Assembly: GCA_036245805.1 (NCBI GenBank)
Contig: BTRK01000003.1
Location: 22,223,292-22,287,291, forward strand
Direction: 5' to 3'
Origin: Pristionchus mayeri
Lineage: Eukaryota > Nematoda > Chromadorea > Rhabditida > Neodiplogasteridae
DNA: 64,000 bases
In this document: piece after piece, positions 22,620 to 34,811 of the stretch
How the letters are laid out: every line of letters begins with the position of its first letter
Position numbering within the stretch: position 1 is the first letter of the stretch
Program-made: the position numbers and the translations under genes
The notes under the pieces: generated by a model
What the model was told of the DNA's origin: nothing
The model's database searches: none
The model's input: only the letters and a program-made list of their open reading frames with translations

Positions 22620-24320
22620 CTAATGCTGATATTCGACTCTTGCCATCCACTCGTACAGCTCCAATTTCTTCTCTTTGGTCATCTTGGAGAGGAGAGTACA
22701 TCTCTGGAAGGAATGGATCATCGTCATCAGGGGATGGATATTCACCATGAGAAGAGGGAAGACTGCCGACCACTTCTTCTCTCGACGAGCAGTCCAGTAG
22801 TGGGGAATTATAGAGAGGGGATCCTCCAATCTCTCCATTCCACTCAGATCGAACTTCTCAATATCCATTATTGTTCACACTTTTCATATTGGCAACTGTT
22901 TCCAAATTTAAATTGTGCAACTAAAATACATGTCGAAAATAACCTTATCAAACTGGAAGTCGAAAATGAGCTTTTCGGGGAAGAAATGAGTGAATGGCAC
23001 GTTCAATCGCCAGTAGAAATCCATCATCGAAGTGTTCATCTTAATTAGCAAATTAATAATGACCAACTAGATCTAATTCCATTCTCACATCGTCCACTCC
23101 GATTTCTTGAGCGACCCTCAGGGTATCGAACATTGCATCAACTGAAATGACAATTGACTGTTCGATCGATATTTCGAGTCGGCACGATCCTTGAGTTCGG
23201 GAAATTTGAATGTTGAATGAATGATACCTGTGAGGGTCTTCTTGCACGAGGGATACACCCAATGGAGGAACTCAACCAACTCCTAAATGCTTGAATGAGA
23301 TGACTACTTCCGGTAGTGAATACACCTTGTACTTGACATTCTTCAGCTCCACTTCGTCCTTCCCCTCGAACAACTCACGGAATTTGATTGAAATCGTGTA
23401 GAGATACTGAAAATGAATGGATTAAAGATCTTCTGAAGACTGAATTGACCTGCTTATTCACATGGATCTTCCTTCCCTCCACTACGAAGATTCCATCGGA
23501 GAGATCAGCGGGCGCATCGAACTCGAACGAAAGTCCCTTCCTGATTGATTACCATTCCATTCTAATCATGTCTTATTGATCTTCCATGGGAGCAATATCG
23601 ATGGAATCGAAAACGTTCTTATGAATAGCCATTTTGCTTCAGATAAGGACTGATGTAAGGATAAAGTAACCGCACCTTATTCCACTCACTGCAGTCAGGA
23701 ATATCTGCACTCTGGCATGGTGGAGGAATCCCGACGACATCTTGCAATCCTTCTTCCTCATCATCCCGCCTACTCGATCCGAGTTGTTGAATGAGAAGGA
23801 GTACTGTAATAAGTGCGGAGACATGGATAGAACTGAGGGATGAAGGGATGATGATATCCTCACCATCGTAGTCTCTCTCTCCTCCTCTCTTCCATTCGAT
23901 AGACTCGTCTTCGTATATTCCACGCTTACAAATCCCTCAGCACTCCATTCCACATTCGATTGATATCCACGATTGACGATTAGATACGGAGTGAGGTACT
24001 TCTCCCCATTCTCATCTTTCTCTTCGAAAGTATCCACGGACCTGAGAATATAATTGATGCACTCGCATCCATTTATGATATACTGACCATATCAATCCTC
24101 CCAGGAAGACGCATCCAGAACATCTAGGCAAGTACACCGCGAATTCGCCCGTCCCAGTGAAACCTGAATGAGAATGTGGGCTTATACGCGGATATTCCTC
24201 CCTTCAGAGAAGATTCTTCTGAATGATGACTCCTGTCCCTATTCTCTCATTGCATACCCGTCTCGGGCTCGTCGATCTTCTCTACTTCTCTCAGAATCGA
24301 ACAGACTGGCTTGGGGTTCC
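22620..24320 (-). CDS. MATH/BTB-domain protein A
   Basis: Exons read on the minus strand from about 24320 to the stop at 22620-22622. The MATH-like part includes KPVCSILREVEKIDEPETG, a W-containing strand (NVEWSAEGFVSVEYT) and YSFSFNNSDRVGG. The BTB part reads DGIFVVEGRKIHVNKQ, then KFRELFEGKDEVELKNVKYK, then ELVEFLHWVYPS and DTLRVAQEIGVDDVRMEL. These match the BTB core order: strand-helix, F-x-x-L-F, VxY, LL-x-WLY. The C terminus is helical (SKMTKEKKLELYEWMARVEY). Proteins with MATH plus BTB bind substrate through MATH and cullin-3 through BTB and are greatly expanded in nematodes. The start is not resolved; an ATG at 24351 is possible. Some junctions near 22860-23050 are uncertain. The neighbouring gene upstream on the same strand is a paralogue. 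Confidence 0.7.
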
Positions 24321-24413
24321 TGTGATAGTTAAGTAGATAGTATATCATCATTTCAGATTGCGTCTTGGAATTATCGTATACATCAAAAGATACTAAGGAA
24401 TTTTTAAAGATGC

Positions 24414-26010
24414 TCACAATTCAAAACTTTTTTCGAAATATGGGTAGATATTCTCGTCCGCGGCAGCAAGGATTGCCCTTGCTGCTCCTTCGGAGATTGA
24501 ATACTTGTCTCCCTGCAATCATCTCCCTCTATTTATGTTTCATATAAAGATGAGTTCTCTGTCAGTTTCCTCTTCTGATCATTGAACACAACGAGAGTTC
24601 GATGGTCGAAGGGACACAGTTGAAAGTTGATAACTACCTGGAAGACTCTCTTGATCTCCTCCTCGTTCTTATCATCGAAGTAACAATCGATTCTCGTGTA
24701 CAGCTTGGCCTGAAAGAGGAGCGGAAACAGCATAAATATTGATGAATCAATAGATCTTTTCATATTTTCGAAAAATTGCAAAAAAATTGTAAAAAAAAAA
24801 ATGAAACAGACAATAATCACAACAATATTCTTAGATGTTAGGGCAACTGTGGATACCTGGAGACCCAATAGTTGATATCGATCGGAGAGGACGTACAGTA
24901 GTTTCCAGCAATAATCGTCTTCCCACACTTGAGGAATGAGCACCTGCTCCAGACAGTCACTGACACACTGGAATGCACCATCATCACTCCCGCATCCACT
25001 CCTCTCGTTAGTCCAGTTGATAAGTGACATCGGATGTCGGAAAGAATCCCTTTGGGAGATACCTTGAGATCGAATCGATCTGCCAGACGGAAGAGCGACT
25101 CTATCCCGACGATCTCTGAAGAGGGGACGATACCATAACAACGATGCAGACTTGGAAACGTACCAATGATATCCTGCTCGCCGTCCGGATTCTCCCTTCT
25201 GACTTCTTCGATCTTTCCATTTGGGTCGTACAACCACTGCAGCAACGAGAGAAACTCCTAGGAGAAAGATATTTAAAGTAGGAAAGAAGCATCGGAAGTA
25301 CATCGTATTTGACATCCTTCAGTTCGATCTCTCCCTTGTTTCCCTCTGCGAATCCCCCGTGGAAGAGTGCCATGAAGAAGGGAGAGTGGATGGAGAGGAA
25401 CTCAACTCGTGGCTATGCAAGGAATGGGAGAGTACAACTCACATCTTTTCCCACGTGGATCCTCCATCCTTCGACCACTAGAGTCGCGTCCAAGAGAGGA
25501 GAAGACACAGAGAAATCGATCATCATGCCTGTAGAATGAGAGAAGGAGGGACTTGTCCTTATAGTGAGAATAAGCAGACCTTAGCTGAGTATATCTGATG
25601 ATCGAAACTGAGAGTGACGACCACTCTCAATGGAGTCGCGGGAGAGAAATGATGCAGAGAAGATTGGTTGAGAACAATATCTTCCAGTCTTCGTACCTTC
25701 CTTAGTCGCTCAATAAATTTACTTGTATCTTGTGAACTAGACTGAAGAATGGAAAAGAGAAGAGGGCATTTATGAGAAGGGAGAGTACTGAACAAAAGAC
25801 TGCATCTCCTGAGAGAACGATTATTGGATATCGATGGGGAATAAATAGAGAGAGAGATTTGCCTCGTCTGTCTCACTTGACCCTGCTGATCATGTATCGA
25901 TCATCACTTACAAATAGACTATGGAGAGGACGTTCGGGAGATTCGACCCCTTCTCTGCTCGAGATGGAGAGAGAGAGGACAACGTCTACTTCATCAGTTG
26001 GGTAATTTTC
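24414..26010 (-). CDS. MATH/BTB-domain protein B
   Basis: This is a second MATH/BTB gene about 100 bp upstream of gene A on the same strand, likely a tandem duplicate. N-terminal exons (about 26010-25570) have MATH-like strands (VVLSLSISSREG; PLRVVVTLSFDHQIYSAK). The BTB domain is clear: LLDATLVVEGWRIHVGKD, FLSIHSPFFMALFHGGF, GEIELKDVKYD, EFLSLLQWLYDPNGK, then GIESLFRLADRFDLK joined to CVSDCLEQVLIPQVW. The C-terminal segment continues WKLLYVLSDRYQLLGLQ, and the gene ends YPYFEKSFEL with TGA at 24414-24416. The N-terminal start is not resolved and one MATH exon boundary is inferred. By family it would act as a substrate adaptor for cullin-3 ubiquitin ligase. Confidence 0.72.
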
Positions 26011-26293
26011 CTGCTTAAACTAGGAGAGATAGTATTGGGAGAAGACTGACACTCTTCCCTCCACTATTACTGCACACAACGTCCCCATTTGCAGGAATAA
26101 GTATAGCATAGCAGACAAGTCTCTCCCAGGACAGTGACGACGGCTTTATTTTATATAAGTATTTCATTCACGAATATGTTTGAAGAAATACACATAGATA
26201 GAAGAAGGAATGATTCATAGCGATATGATCACATGAGAGAACGTCTTCATTGAAATAATTGAAATAGAATCGGGTCATTTATTCTCCATCCAT

Positions 26294-26883
26294 CTACAGT
26301 TCGATGTCCACAATGTCGAAATCGGAGCTGACGATCCTTTCTGCGACTTTGTCCAGTTCTTCAGGAGTGGGAGGCAGATCCTCAGGGTACTCGTACTTCC
26401 GACCGAAACGGAATCGATACGAGAACCCCTCGTTGTACTGGGAATCGTCCTGAAATGAGGAGTACGGTAAGAGCAATTATAGGCGGAGGTACTGAACTGC
26501 ATTACAAAAAGGATAAAAGGACTCACTTTCTCGCTGCGGGTTCTCATGATGGGATGAGGATGCTGACGGAAGGCTTTCGAGATGGCATTGAGAGATGCAG
26601 CATCGTAGTTGAGAGGAGTGGAGGGGGGAGGAAAGGAAGGACGAGGAGTAAGGGAGGAAGGAGTACTGTAGACACCATGATTGAGGTAGGGTGGATGGAA
26701 AGGACGGAAGAGAGTGGAAGGAGGAGGATAACGAGGGACGAAGGAGGGAGGAGGATTGAGAAACTGAAGGGGGCGATCGGGGATGCGACCGAGGTTATGA
26801 TGGATGGGAGACATATTGAGGGGATTGAAGGGGTGAGAGAAGGGGGAGATGGAGGAGTCGAGGAGAGGCATCGAGAATGACAT
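26294..26883 (-). CDS. Proline-rich 170-aa protein, unknown function
   Basis: Two exons (26883-26527 and 26449-26294) join in phase 0 to give 170 aa plus TAG. The donor is GTGAGT and the acceptor TCATTTCAG. The first 119 residues are Pro/Ser/His-rich (PPPSFVPRYPPPST, FRPFHPPYLNHG) and end in a basic stretch. The second exon is different: acidic and charged (YNEGFSYRFRFGRKYEYPE, then PPTPEELDKVAERIVSSDF). I recognise no domain. The contrast between a disordered Pro-rich head and a compact charged tail suggests a short conserved C-terminal motif. The tail on a clean splice junction makes a real gene likely. Confidence 0.6.
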
Positions 26884-29029
26884 CCACCACGATTCCTTGA
26901 AATATTTGTGTTTAAAAAATAGAAGCGAAAGAATGAGGGGAGAGAAGGAGCAAATGAGTGAGACAATGGAGAATGAAGTGAGGAGGAGAACCTTGAGAGG
27001 ATGAGTGATCGGAAGTCGTCGACGGGTGCATCCGATCTAGGATCGAGATGGAGAAGAAAGAAGGAGGAAGGAGGGCCAGGGGGGAGGGATGCCAGAGGGA
27101 AGAGAGACCTGCGAACCAAATCAGTATAATGTGAGAAAGAAATAGAATAAAACGAAAAATCAACACGGAAAATCACAAACTCACAAGGACTGTAAATTTG
27201 CTACCTATTCTGATATGTTCACGCAACATTATCAGCGCATCATTTCCTGGCGTTGAACAAAGTGCATAGGGAACAGTTGTTTTTTCAAAAGACAGGTCCT
27301 TTTAGCCGAAACGAACAGACTTTCGTCACTTGTTTTGGGGGTTTTCGTGAATGGACCTCTCTTCATCTCTCGAGAACTTTACGGAGATGAAGCCATGGGT
27401 CGAAAACAGCATCAACCTCTTTGAGATAGATGGAAGCTAATCTTCTCCTCTTATGCTACCTATTTCTCGCTGATGTTTTATCCGTTTTCAGTTTTCATAG
27501 CGCTGTTCTGTGTTCTTGAGTAAATATCTACTTTTCATGCTAGAAAAAGATCAAGTGACGGTGAAATGTGCTAATTTTTAGCGCACTCCTGCTTACGGGA
27601 CTCCGCCTTGGAAGGGAAGGGGAGAATTAGATTCCGCCTCTCCTATCTACTCACTGTTTCAATTCATCCTTCCCCACTCCATTCTCTTCTTCCATCTGGT
27701 GAGTATTTGTATCTCCTTCTCAGGTTCCTTTACTTTTCCGACGTAAACAGGAGAGAACGACAATATCTTAATATTTGAGAGTGCTTTTGAAAAGACAGCC
27801 ACGGCGCTCATCAAAATGCAATGATCACTGGGAAAATAAGGGGTCCAAGTGATCTTTTGTTGATTCTTTCGCATGAGTTCGATGAATTTACGGAGACCCG
27901 AACATCGGGAATTCAGTTTCTTCTCCATCTCGCTCTTTTCCCGACGATCATTGCATCTTATCTCTATCCACTTATTTTCGACTTCGACTTTGGTTAACAA
28001 TTTATAATAATTTGAAAATGTTCTCATCGCCTGTAAATTTGTTTATACAAATTGTGAGTGTTAGTGATGTTTGAATTTTCGTAAAATGCTCAATTTTTCG
28101 TGCAAACTCTTTGCAAGGGAGAATGTTGCAACTGCGGGAATAGTTCACTCTGATTCCCTCCATTTTCGGATTATTTCGGTATCATGTGAATAATGATTCT
28201 TGTCTTCCTCTCCTACTTATTCCATTAGAGTGGGAGGAGGGAAGTGAGAGGAGGAGAGACACCAACTCGGCCAAATAAAAGGGGACGAGTCAGTCGTTTC
28301 CCTCTGCTATGAGAATGGACCATCTCAGACGTGCTTCCCGTGCCATTGGCCTCTCCTTCCCCCATCGACGATCCCACGCCAATCCCATGGACTGCTTCCA
28401 ATGCATCTATGTAGGTTACCACTTCAAGTTTTCACAGCAAGGGGAAAGGGTGAGTCTGAAACTAGACAGAGATGAAGAAGTTAAGAATGCATAAGGCTTA
28501 CAACTTCCCTCTATGCTGTTGATGATTAATTCACGTTGGTCGCGACTTCCCTCCTTTATTCTCCTTCCCAATTAATCAGCTCCTCCTTCGTGTCAGTTCC
28601 ACATCTTCCTCTTCCTTCGTCTTTCTTTAGCCGAACCGCAAAAGGCGTGCATCTTTGTATAACTCTCCTAAATTGCCCCGTCGGGAGAGAGAGTGGGGGT
28701 TTGAAACGTGAGAATGACCTGTGGGGGCTATCGCTCATCTCTCCATTACACTACTTGTGCAGTCCGCTCTCATAACTTTCATCCTCTCTCTAGACTAGTC
28801 TACCTCTTCCCCCTCTTCTCAAGAGAAAATGCTGGAAAGGGTATGCATTTATATAGCCAACTTCGGGTGTGTCTATCATCTCAGTCCTTCCTAGCCAGTC
28901 TGCCTAGTCTGTCCTTGTTGTTTACTGGATGATTACTCCTGTCACTCGATATCCAGTGGGTGGGTCGGCCCTCAAGAGAGAGAGAGAGAGTCTCCAATTC
29001 ATTCTTATTACTCCTCCTCCTCTTTGAGA
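26884..29029. other. Intergenic region between divergent genes
   Basis: The left part (26900-27180) is purine-rich on the plus strand. 27200-28150 is AT-richer with one candidate small gene (listed separately). Around 28309-28410 a plus-strand frame (MRMDHLRRASRAIGL) ends at a possible donor (GTAGGT), but no partner exon could be found. The arrestin promoter lies at the right end; a CATTT/TATA-like arrangement was not identified. Confidence 0.4.
27659..28027 (-). CDS. Possible single-exon gene, 122 codons
   Basis: An ATG-initiated frame begins MRTFSNYYKLLTKVEVENKW and continues with charged, non-repetitive sequence (EMEKKLNSRCSGLRKFIELM; LSFSPVYVGKVKEPEKEIQ). Unlike most open frames here, it is not a low-complexity reading of pyrimidine tracts. 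There is no family match, signal peptide or membrane helix. It could be an exon of a larger gene or chance. It is kept as a weak candidate. Confidence 0.25.
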   Translation of the reverse strand: MRTFSNYYKLLTKVEVENKWIEIRCNDRREKSEMEKKLNSRCSGLRKFIELMRKNQQKITWTPYFPSDHCILMSAVAVFSKALSNIKILSFSPVYVGKVKEPEKEIQILTRWKKRMEWGRMN

Positions 29030-31530
29030 TGCCCACTCTCCGTCTCAATATGGTATTCGCCCACGAGAAATTCATGGCTGGAGATCCACTCATTGCCAAG
29101 GTGATCATTTTTTCCTTTCGGGCTGAGATTCATTTTTCCAGATATTGATCGATTCGAGCGATCCGGATACGGTAATCGATCAGTTGGTGGTGGATATCAG
29201 AGGATGGGGAAGAACGGGATGGATCAATGTCCACACTGACAAGATATTCGAGAAGGAAACTGTATGTCGCAGCTCTTTCCCCTACCAAACTCTCACGCTT
29301 ATTTCTCCTTTTTTTGCAAGGAAGGAGGAAAATTGTGGAAAAAAGGCGCCGTAAAAAGTGAAGGAACGATGAGTTTGCAGGTGTATTGGTCGCACAAAAC
29401 GATGCTCTCTTCGAATACTCCTGTCGTTCCAGGCAGACACAACTACCCCCTCCATGTGAGTGACTGCTCCCCCTTTCGTGAATCATTCGAATGGAATGAC
29501 AATGACAATGGAATGAACTGATTCATTATAAATAAGTGATTGGTGAAAGTACAGATTCGAATCCCCGAGGAGTGTCCCTCTTCCTATGAATCTCAATACG
29601 GAAGTATTCGATATGAAGTCAAAGTGAGGGTAGACTCCAATAACGATCAGGTATTTTTTTCGATTTCAGTTGTCCATTATCGTAGAAAGGTGGAGTTCCA
29701 TTAACTGAAAATGATTCTGCCACCCATGTGATGGATGGTTCGGTGCTGATTAAACATCTGATGAGAACTTGGCAGGCATCCAGTTCGGAGACCTTCCCTT
29801 TCCTGGTGATCTCTCGTTCGTTTCTGAACAAACTCCCGACCAATCTCCTCTCCCCCATCGACTACTCCGAAGAGGTTATTGCACATGAATGGGTATCTCG
29901 CATTCACTGTTCAAAAATCCCATTGGGAATACAGTTGTCACCCCATGGGAAGGAAGGATGCTTTGGTCTCATTGCACTTCTTTGTACAAGTTATCTTCTT
30001 CTAACAAATCTTCTCTGTAAGTATATAATTTGGTGAATGATTCGTTTCTCCGCAGATCGACTTCACATGCTGCACTCTCCCTTTCGGATCCGTCTCCTTC
30101 AAGGTGCATCTGAAGAGAACTGCCTTCGTCATCGGAGAGGTACTCACTCTCTCCATTCACTGGGAAGGAAGATTCTCCCTGATTGGGAGGGAGATTCCGG
30201 GAAGGAGGCGATCTTCCTATCTCTTCCTCTCACAAAGGAAGAGAATGGGAAATATGATAAGAGGAGCTAGAAAGGACTCGGCTTGTAATAGAGCCAATAA
30301 TGGCAAATGAATCCATTGAACGACAGGAGTGGATAATAAAGAGAGGATATTGCATTGCAGACAGTTGAACCGATCGTGCACGTGAAGAATCGATCGAGAC
30401 GCCAATTGAAGGACGTCACCATGTTCCTCCTCGCGAAGAGCCAGTATGAAGCACGGTGAGAAGAGGAGTACAGTATCCCCACCGTCGATCGAGAACTGAA
30501 CTATTCGAAAAGTTTCTTGACGGTGTGTGGGAGGGAGGATTGTGATTCGCACCTCGAAAAGAGAGATTTATGCAGTCGTATTCCGAACTCATCCCAAGAA
30601 GAGGGAAGGGAGAGGAAAACAAAGCTCTTCCCTTAGTCAATTCAGAGTAATTGAGCCCGATCCGGGAAGATTTCCCCCATTTACTTCAAAGACGGAACAA
30701 AATTTCGGAACTCGACACAGCTGAGATTGCTTGAGTGGAGGGGCTAAAATGGGATCCTTTGCAGAAGTCGATACGAGCATGTGGACGAGAAGAAACTGGC
30801 AGAAATGGTGATGGACCAATGCCACCTCGGCTTCGTCAGCGCCAGGAGCAACCAGGTGAGAGGACGTGGTGATGACTTCTCCCAAGCCCCATTCTCGTCA
30901 TGATAATTCCCCTATAAACATTGTTCATTCGAGGGAAGGATTACACCGAATAATCGAAATGCTCAATCAGATTACATTTGTTTTTTTCGACAGAAAAGAT
31001 CGAAAAGCGCGGTATCTCGATAGCTCTCATCCTTGGTGAATTCTACCTCGAGAACGTTCTCAATCCCTTTTCTTCCCTCTCTCATCTAAACGAGTTTTCC
31101 TCGAGGGCAGAGCGAGGGTGTAAACTAGACTAGAACCATGCATCAATTCAGATGTTTTCCCATCATCTCCTTTTGGGGGCTGAAGTTACCAAATGGAAGG
31201 TCTCAATTGAGGATTTCGACTGTGTCTCCCTTCGGATTCCCTTCGATGCTCCTCCCACACAGAAGTACTCCCCCGAAATACCCCTCTCCTTCATTCCCAT
31301 CATCATGATACACTACGTACTCAAACTCACTGCTCTTCCAGGTGGGAGTTTAGCCTCTCTCGAACCCCTTGACCTACTCTCTCCCTCTCTCTTCGCTCCC
31401 ATTCCACTAGTCAATTAAAAGGCGGTCTTAAGGGAATCAGAATGAGTAGGGAGAAGGAGATTCGTTTATTGCAGGGATCGAGTTGGAGATTCCCCTGTTA
31501 GTGACTGCTGCTGCAGAGGAAAAGAATTGA
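29030..31530 (+). CDS. Alpha-arrestin (arrestin-domain protein)
   Basis: Ten exons give a protein of about 327 aa with the two-lobe arrestin fold. The N-lobe starts MPTLRLNMVFAHEKFMAGDP, continues with IRGWGRTGWINVHTDK and KTMLSSNTPVVPGRHNYPLH, and has the conserved IRIPEECPSSYESQYGSIRY (P-x-S-x-x-x-x-G-x-I-x-Y). The C-lobe begins at IDFTCCTLPFGSVSFKVHLK and contains EPIVHVKNRSRRQLKDVT, a segment ending HLGFVSARSN, and the last strand GIELEIPLLV before a short charged tail ending at TGA 31528-31530. Alpha-arrestins are cytosolic adaptors for endocytosis and ubiquitination of membrane proteins. No PPxY motif for NEDD4-type ligases was seen, common for nematode members. All splice junctions are in phase. 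Confidence 0.9.
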
Positions 31531-32093
31531 AAGACGTGTCCCCTCCCTCGCCCTATCTCCTCCTGCACTCTTCTCCCCTCTCCCCTCTCTCCTCTCACTC
31601 TCCCTCCCCTCCCCTCCCCCTCCTCCCAACCGTGTATTCCCTTTCTCCCCCTCTTCACGTGTATTCCCTCCCTCCCTACGAGCTTCATTCCACATTCAAT
31701 TCTTACTCTGTTTCCATCCCCTGTTCCCCAATCAATTCCCCTCCCTCCCCCTTTCAGTCCATTCTTGTACTATTCCCGTGTGAATTGGCAGAGATCCGAT
31801 GTGATGCATCTAGCATCTTCCTTCTTTCCCCTTGAGAGAAGTGCATTCGACGTCTTTCGTGTTCCCTTGATCTCGGTTTCCATCCATTCAATCCCGCACT
31901 TTCGCTGTTTCCAATGGCAACTTCCTTCCACCAGGGGAAGCCATGGAAGGTCCTCTAAGTCTCATTCTCTGTCGTGTCACCCACTCCCTTCAATGTTTGT
32001 ATTGCGTAACGATAAATTGACCATTTGACTCCTTGCTCGCAAAGCCTCAACTTGTGTACTAAGTATTCCTCGATATCCTCTCGTTCATCTCAG
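31531..32093. other. Short intergenic region
   Basis: Contains the arrestin 3' UTR and upstream sequence of the SLC17 gene. The plus strand at 31540-31760 is a strong C/T tract, the source of several spurious frames on both strands. TTCATCTCAG at 32084-32093 could be a spliced-leader acceptor for the downstream gene. Confidence 0.4.
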
Positions 32094-34415
32094 TGGTTTC
32101 CCTTCAATCGGAGCGGTCGAGTCATGGGCAAGCTCTCCTCTCCCGTGAGTGAGAAAGGATGGAATGAGTGAGTTGGCCCCTTGATCTCCTCTCCCGATAG
32201 AGATAGGCATCTCTCCCGTCAAGGGACAGACTGCACATGGGACTGATTCAGAAGGGAGCGACTCCTCTGGTCCTTGTCTCTCTTCCTGGGAGCCGCGATG
32301 CTCTATGCTTCCCGTGCTTCTCTTCCCATAGCAATCGCCAAGATATCCCTCGAATTGGAATGGACTAAGGCAACCTCGGTGAGATTTAGACATTTCATCT
32401 TCCCGTAAATTGGATATGACCATGAAATATGTTGTCTTTTTTCCTAATCAATAAGTGTTAGTCAAGCAAGTGCAGCTGTGTCTAGCTCTGACTCATGCAG
32501 GGTGTGCCTTCCCTCCTCTCCTGATAAGGGGCTTTTCCGTTGACGTCATTCTGACTCACTTGGCACCGTGCCAATCCCTCCCTTGCAGGGGTCGGTGTTG
32601 TCAGCCTTCTTCTGGGGCTACGCTCTCACTCAGATATTCGCAGGATCTCTTGCTGGTCAGTGTTTACTCTTCTCCAGATGGCCAGAGTCATCATATCCTC
32701 CTATTGTGCCCTCTGTCGATTTTCGAAAATAAAATCATTTCTCGATGTTCAGATCGATATGGCGGTGAGAGGATACTGTACGTTTCCTCGCTGGTGTGGA
32801 TCGTGCTTACGGTAGCGACGCCTCTCGTGCTCGACATCGCCGTACTCACTGGTCGCCCCGTGCCATTTGCCATCCTTCTGAGGGTCGTGACTGGAGTGGC
32901 ACAAGGTATACGGTAGAGGGTACTGTAGACAGGGGAGATAATCGATTCGTGCAGGATTCTACATGCCGTCAATGGCATCCATCTGCTCTCGCAACCTCAA
33001 CTCGACTGAGAAGGGAAGGATCTTTGGATTCTGTCTGGCAGGAACACATCTGGGGTCAGAGATCACTTTAAGCAAAACGAGGATTACGGTAGAGGGAGGT
33101 CAGGAATTCCCTGTGAGATGGGGGACGAAAGGGACAGCTGTCCATCCCACTCGAGGTGTGTTTTGCATGTATGAATTCGACGAGGCTCCCTTTGGTTGTT
33201 TGATATCGTTTTGATTCGTCAAGTGGAGAATGGAGAAGAGGGGGGAGGGGGGGGGGAGAATGGTCACTGCGAGGCTATCACATCAATTCCCCTCTCCTTC
33301 AGAGTCGTTATCGCCGGGTTTATTGGATCGTGGCTGCTGACCAACTACGGATGGAGAAGCCTCTTCCATTTCATAGGTATCCTGTCTGGAGGGAGATTGA
33401 TCTTTGATCTCTTGTCTTGAGGGGCCGCAGCTCTGCTCTGGATCGCAGCCTACCACATGATTCTCTCGTCGACTTCAGAGAAGAGGAAGTCATCCAATCT
33501 ACCCGTGAGAGATACCGTAATCCCAGCTGGTCAAGTACCGATCGATTCAGCTGCTCTCCGCCTCCGACACTGCATTGGATATTCCCTGGAAGACTCTCTT
33601 CACCCATCCCGGATTCTGGTAATCGATAATCTTGGCTACGGTAGATCAAGTGATGTTTCAGGGCAGCATCAGTCGCCCATTACACGGGATCGAATGCGTA
33701 CTTCATGATCTTCAACTGGCTGCCCACTTTCTTCCACGACGTCTACCCCGAGGCCAATGTACGTTCCACTTATCCACTGCGCCTACAGTATCCTACAGTA
33801 TTCCAAGACTATCGATCGTTCTTCTCAGGCAGTGCTGTACAACGTGCTGCCCAGTCTGGCCATCGTGTGCACCTCCATCACTGCTCCTTACGTGGCCGCC
33901 AAGATACACTCTCGAGGCCATTCCCTCACTCGCACGAGAAAATTTGTAGAGGTAATTACGGTAGCTGGGAGTGCTCGGAGGGAATCTGGTAGAAGTGAGT
34001 AGATTAGATCAGTGCATACTCTCAGGGTGCATCTCTCCTCGGTATGGCTCTGCTGCTCTACCTCATTTCTCCTCTCGAGCCATTCGGAGTGACGTTGGCT
34101 CTCTTCACTCTCGCAATGGCAATTCGGGGATTACACCATGGCGGTGTATCCGTTAATCCCACCGATTTCGCCCCGAATCACACTGGTGCCGTGTTCGGTG
34201 AGATAGGATTACGGTAGATGAGCCAATCATCGATCTGTGCAGGTATCTTCAACTCGTTCGGTGCCATCACTGGTTTCGTGGGCACTTTCGTGGCTGGCCA
34301 CATGCTCGAAGCAACGAACAACGATTGGACTGCCGTCTTCTGGCTTACTGCAGTGCAAAATGTGCTCGGAGCAGTAGTGTACGCTGCATTCGGAACAGCC
34401 CAGCCCATTATTTAG
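32094..34415 (+). CDS. SLC17-family transporter (SLC17A9/VNUT-like)
   Basis: This is a major-facilitator transporter with 12 predicted helices. TM1 reads RLLWSLSLFLGAAMLYASRA and is followed by SLPIA, as in SLC17A9. Next come SVLSAFFWGYALTQIFAGSL, then the MFS loop 2-3 motif as DRYGGERIL, then the TM4-5 region (FYMPSMASICSRNLNSTEKG). The central loop is Ser/Lys-rich, followed by PWKTLFTHPGFW and NAYFMIFNWLPTFFHDVYP. The C-terminal half ends in NPTDFAPNHTGAVFGIFNS and GFVGTFVAGHMLEATNNDW, closely matching the SLC17A9 signature H/T-G-x-V-F-G. The stop is at 34413-34415. SLC17 members carry anionic substrates, and SLC17A9 loads nucleotides into vesicles, so a nucleotide substrate is inferred by resemblance. 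The first exon is unresolved: the ATG at 32124 is out of phase with exon 2, so an upstream exon is missing from the model. Confidence 0.9.
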
Positions 34416-34811
34416 AATGTGCCTAGTTTTATTAGGTACTTATTAGTGAATTCACAGAAAAATAATACATAGAAATCATAGAAAATTAATTATAATACAG
34501 TACACTTTTTGAGTACGAGTGTGAATTCCGTGATTTACAACTATCGTTGTGTCCCCTCGATCGATTTGAATTGTGGCCTTATTTCGCATTCAATCAATTG
34601 TTTGATTGGGTTTTGCTTGTTTTTGTCGATGACTCCTATTCACGGGTGATAGTATCACACAAGCCTTTCCTAGCTTTCTGTGATTAAACACGAGTGTCAT
34701 GATAAATGTTTGCTCTGCACGCGTTTTATCGACATCAACATGTTATTTTTCTTGTTAATTTAATGTTGATCACATGTCGATCATGATTGCGTTGAAGGAG
34801 TTGAGGCTGAG

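Noticed and set aside
26544..27176. 210-codon minus-strand Ser/Pro/Leu frame
   Set aside because: Overlaps the proline-rich gene in another frame and is low-complexity. The 170-aa model has clean splice sites and a distinct tail.
28309..28410. Short plus-strand exon MRMDHLRRASRAIG
   Set aside because: It has a possible donor but no downstream exon in phase could be found before the arrestin gene.
32124..32144. MGKLSSP as the start of the SLC17 protein
   Set aside because: The ATG precedes a good donor but is one base out of phase with exon 2 (RERLLWSLS), so the true start exon remains unknown.
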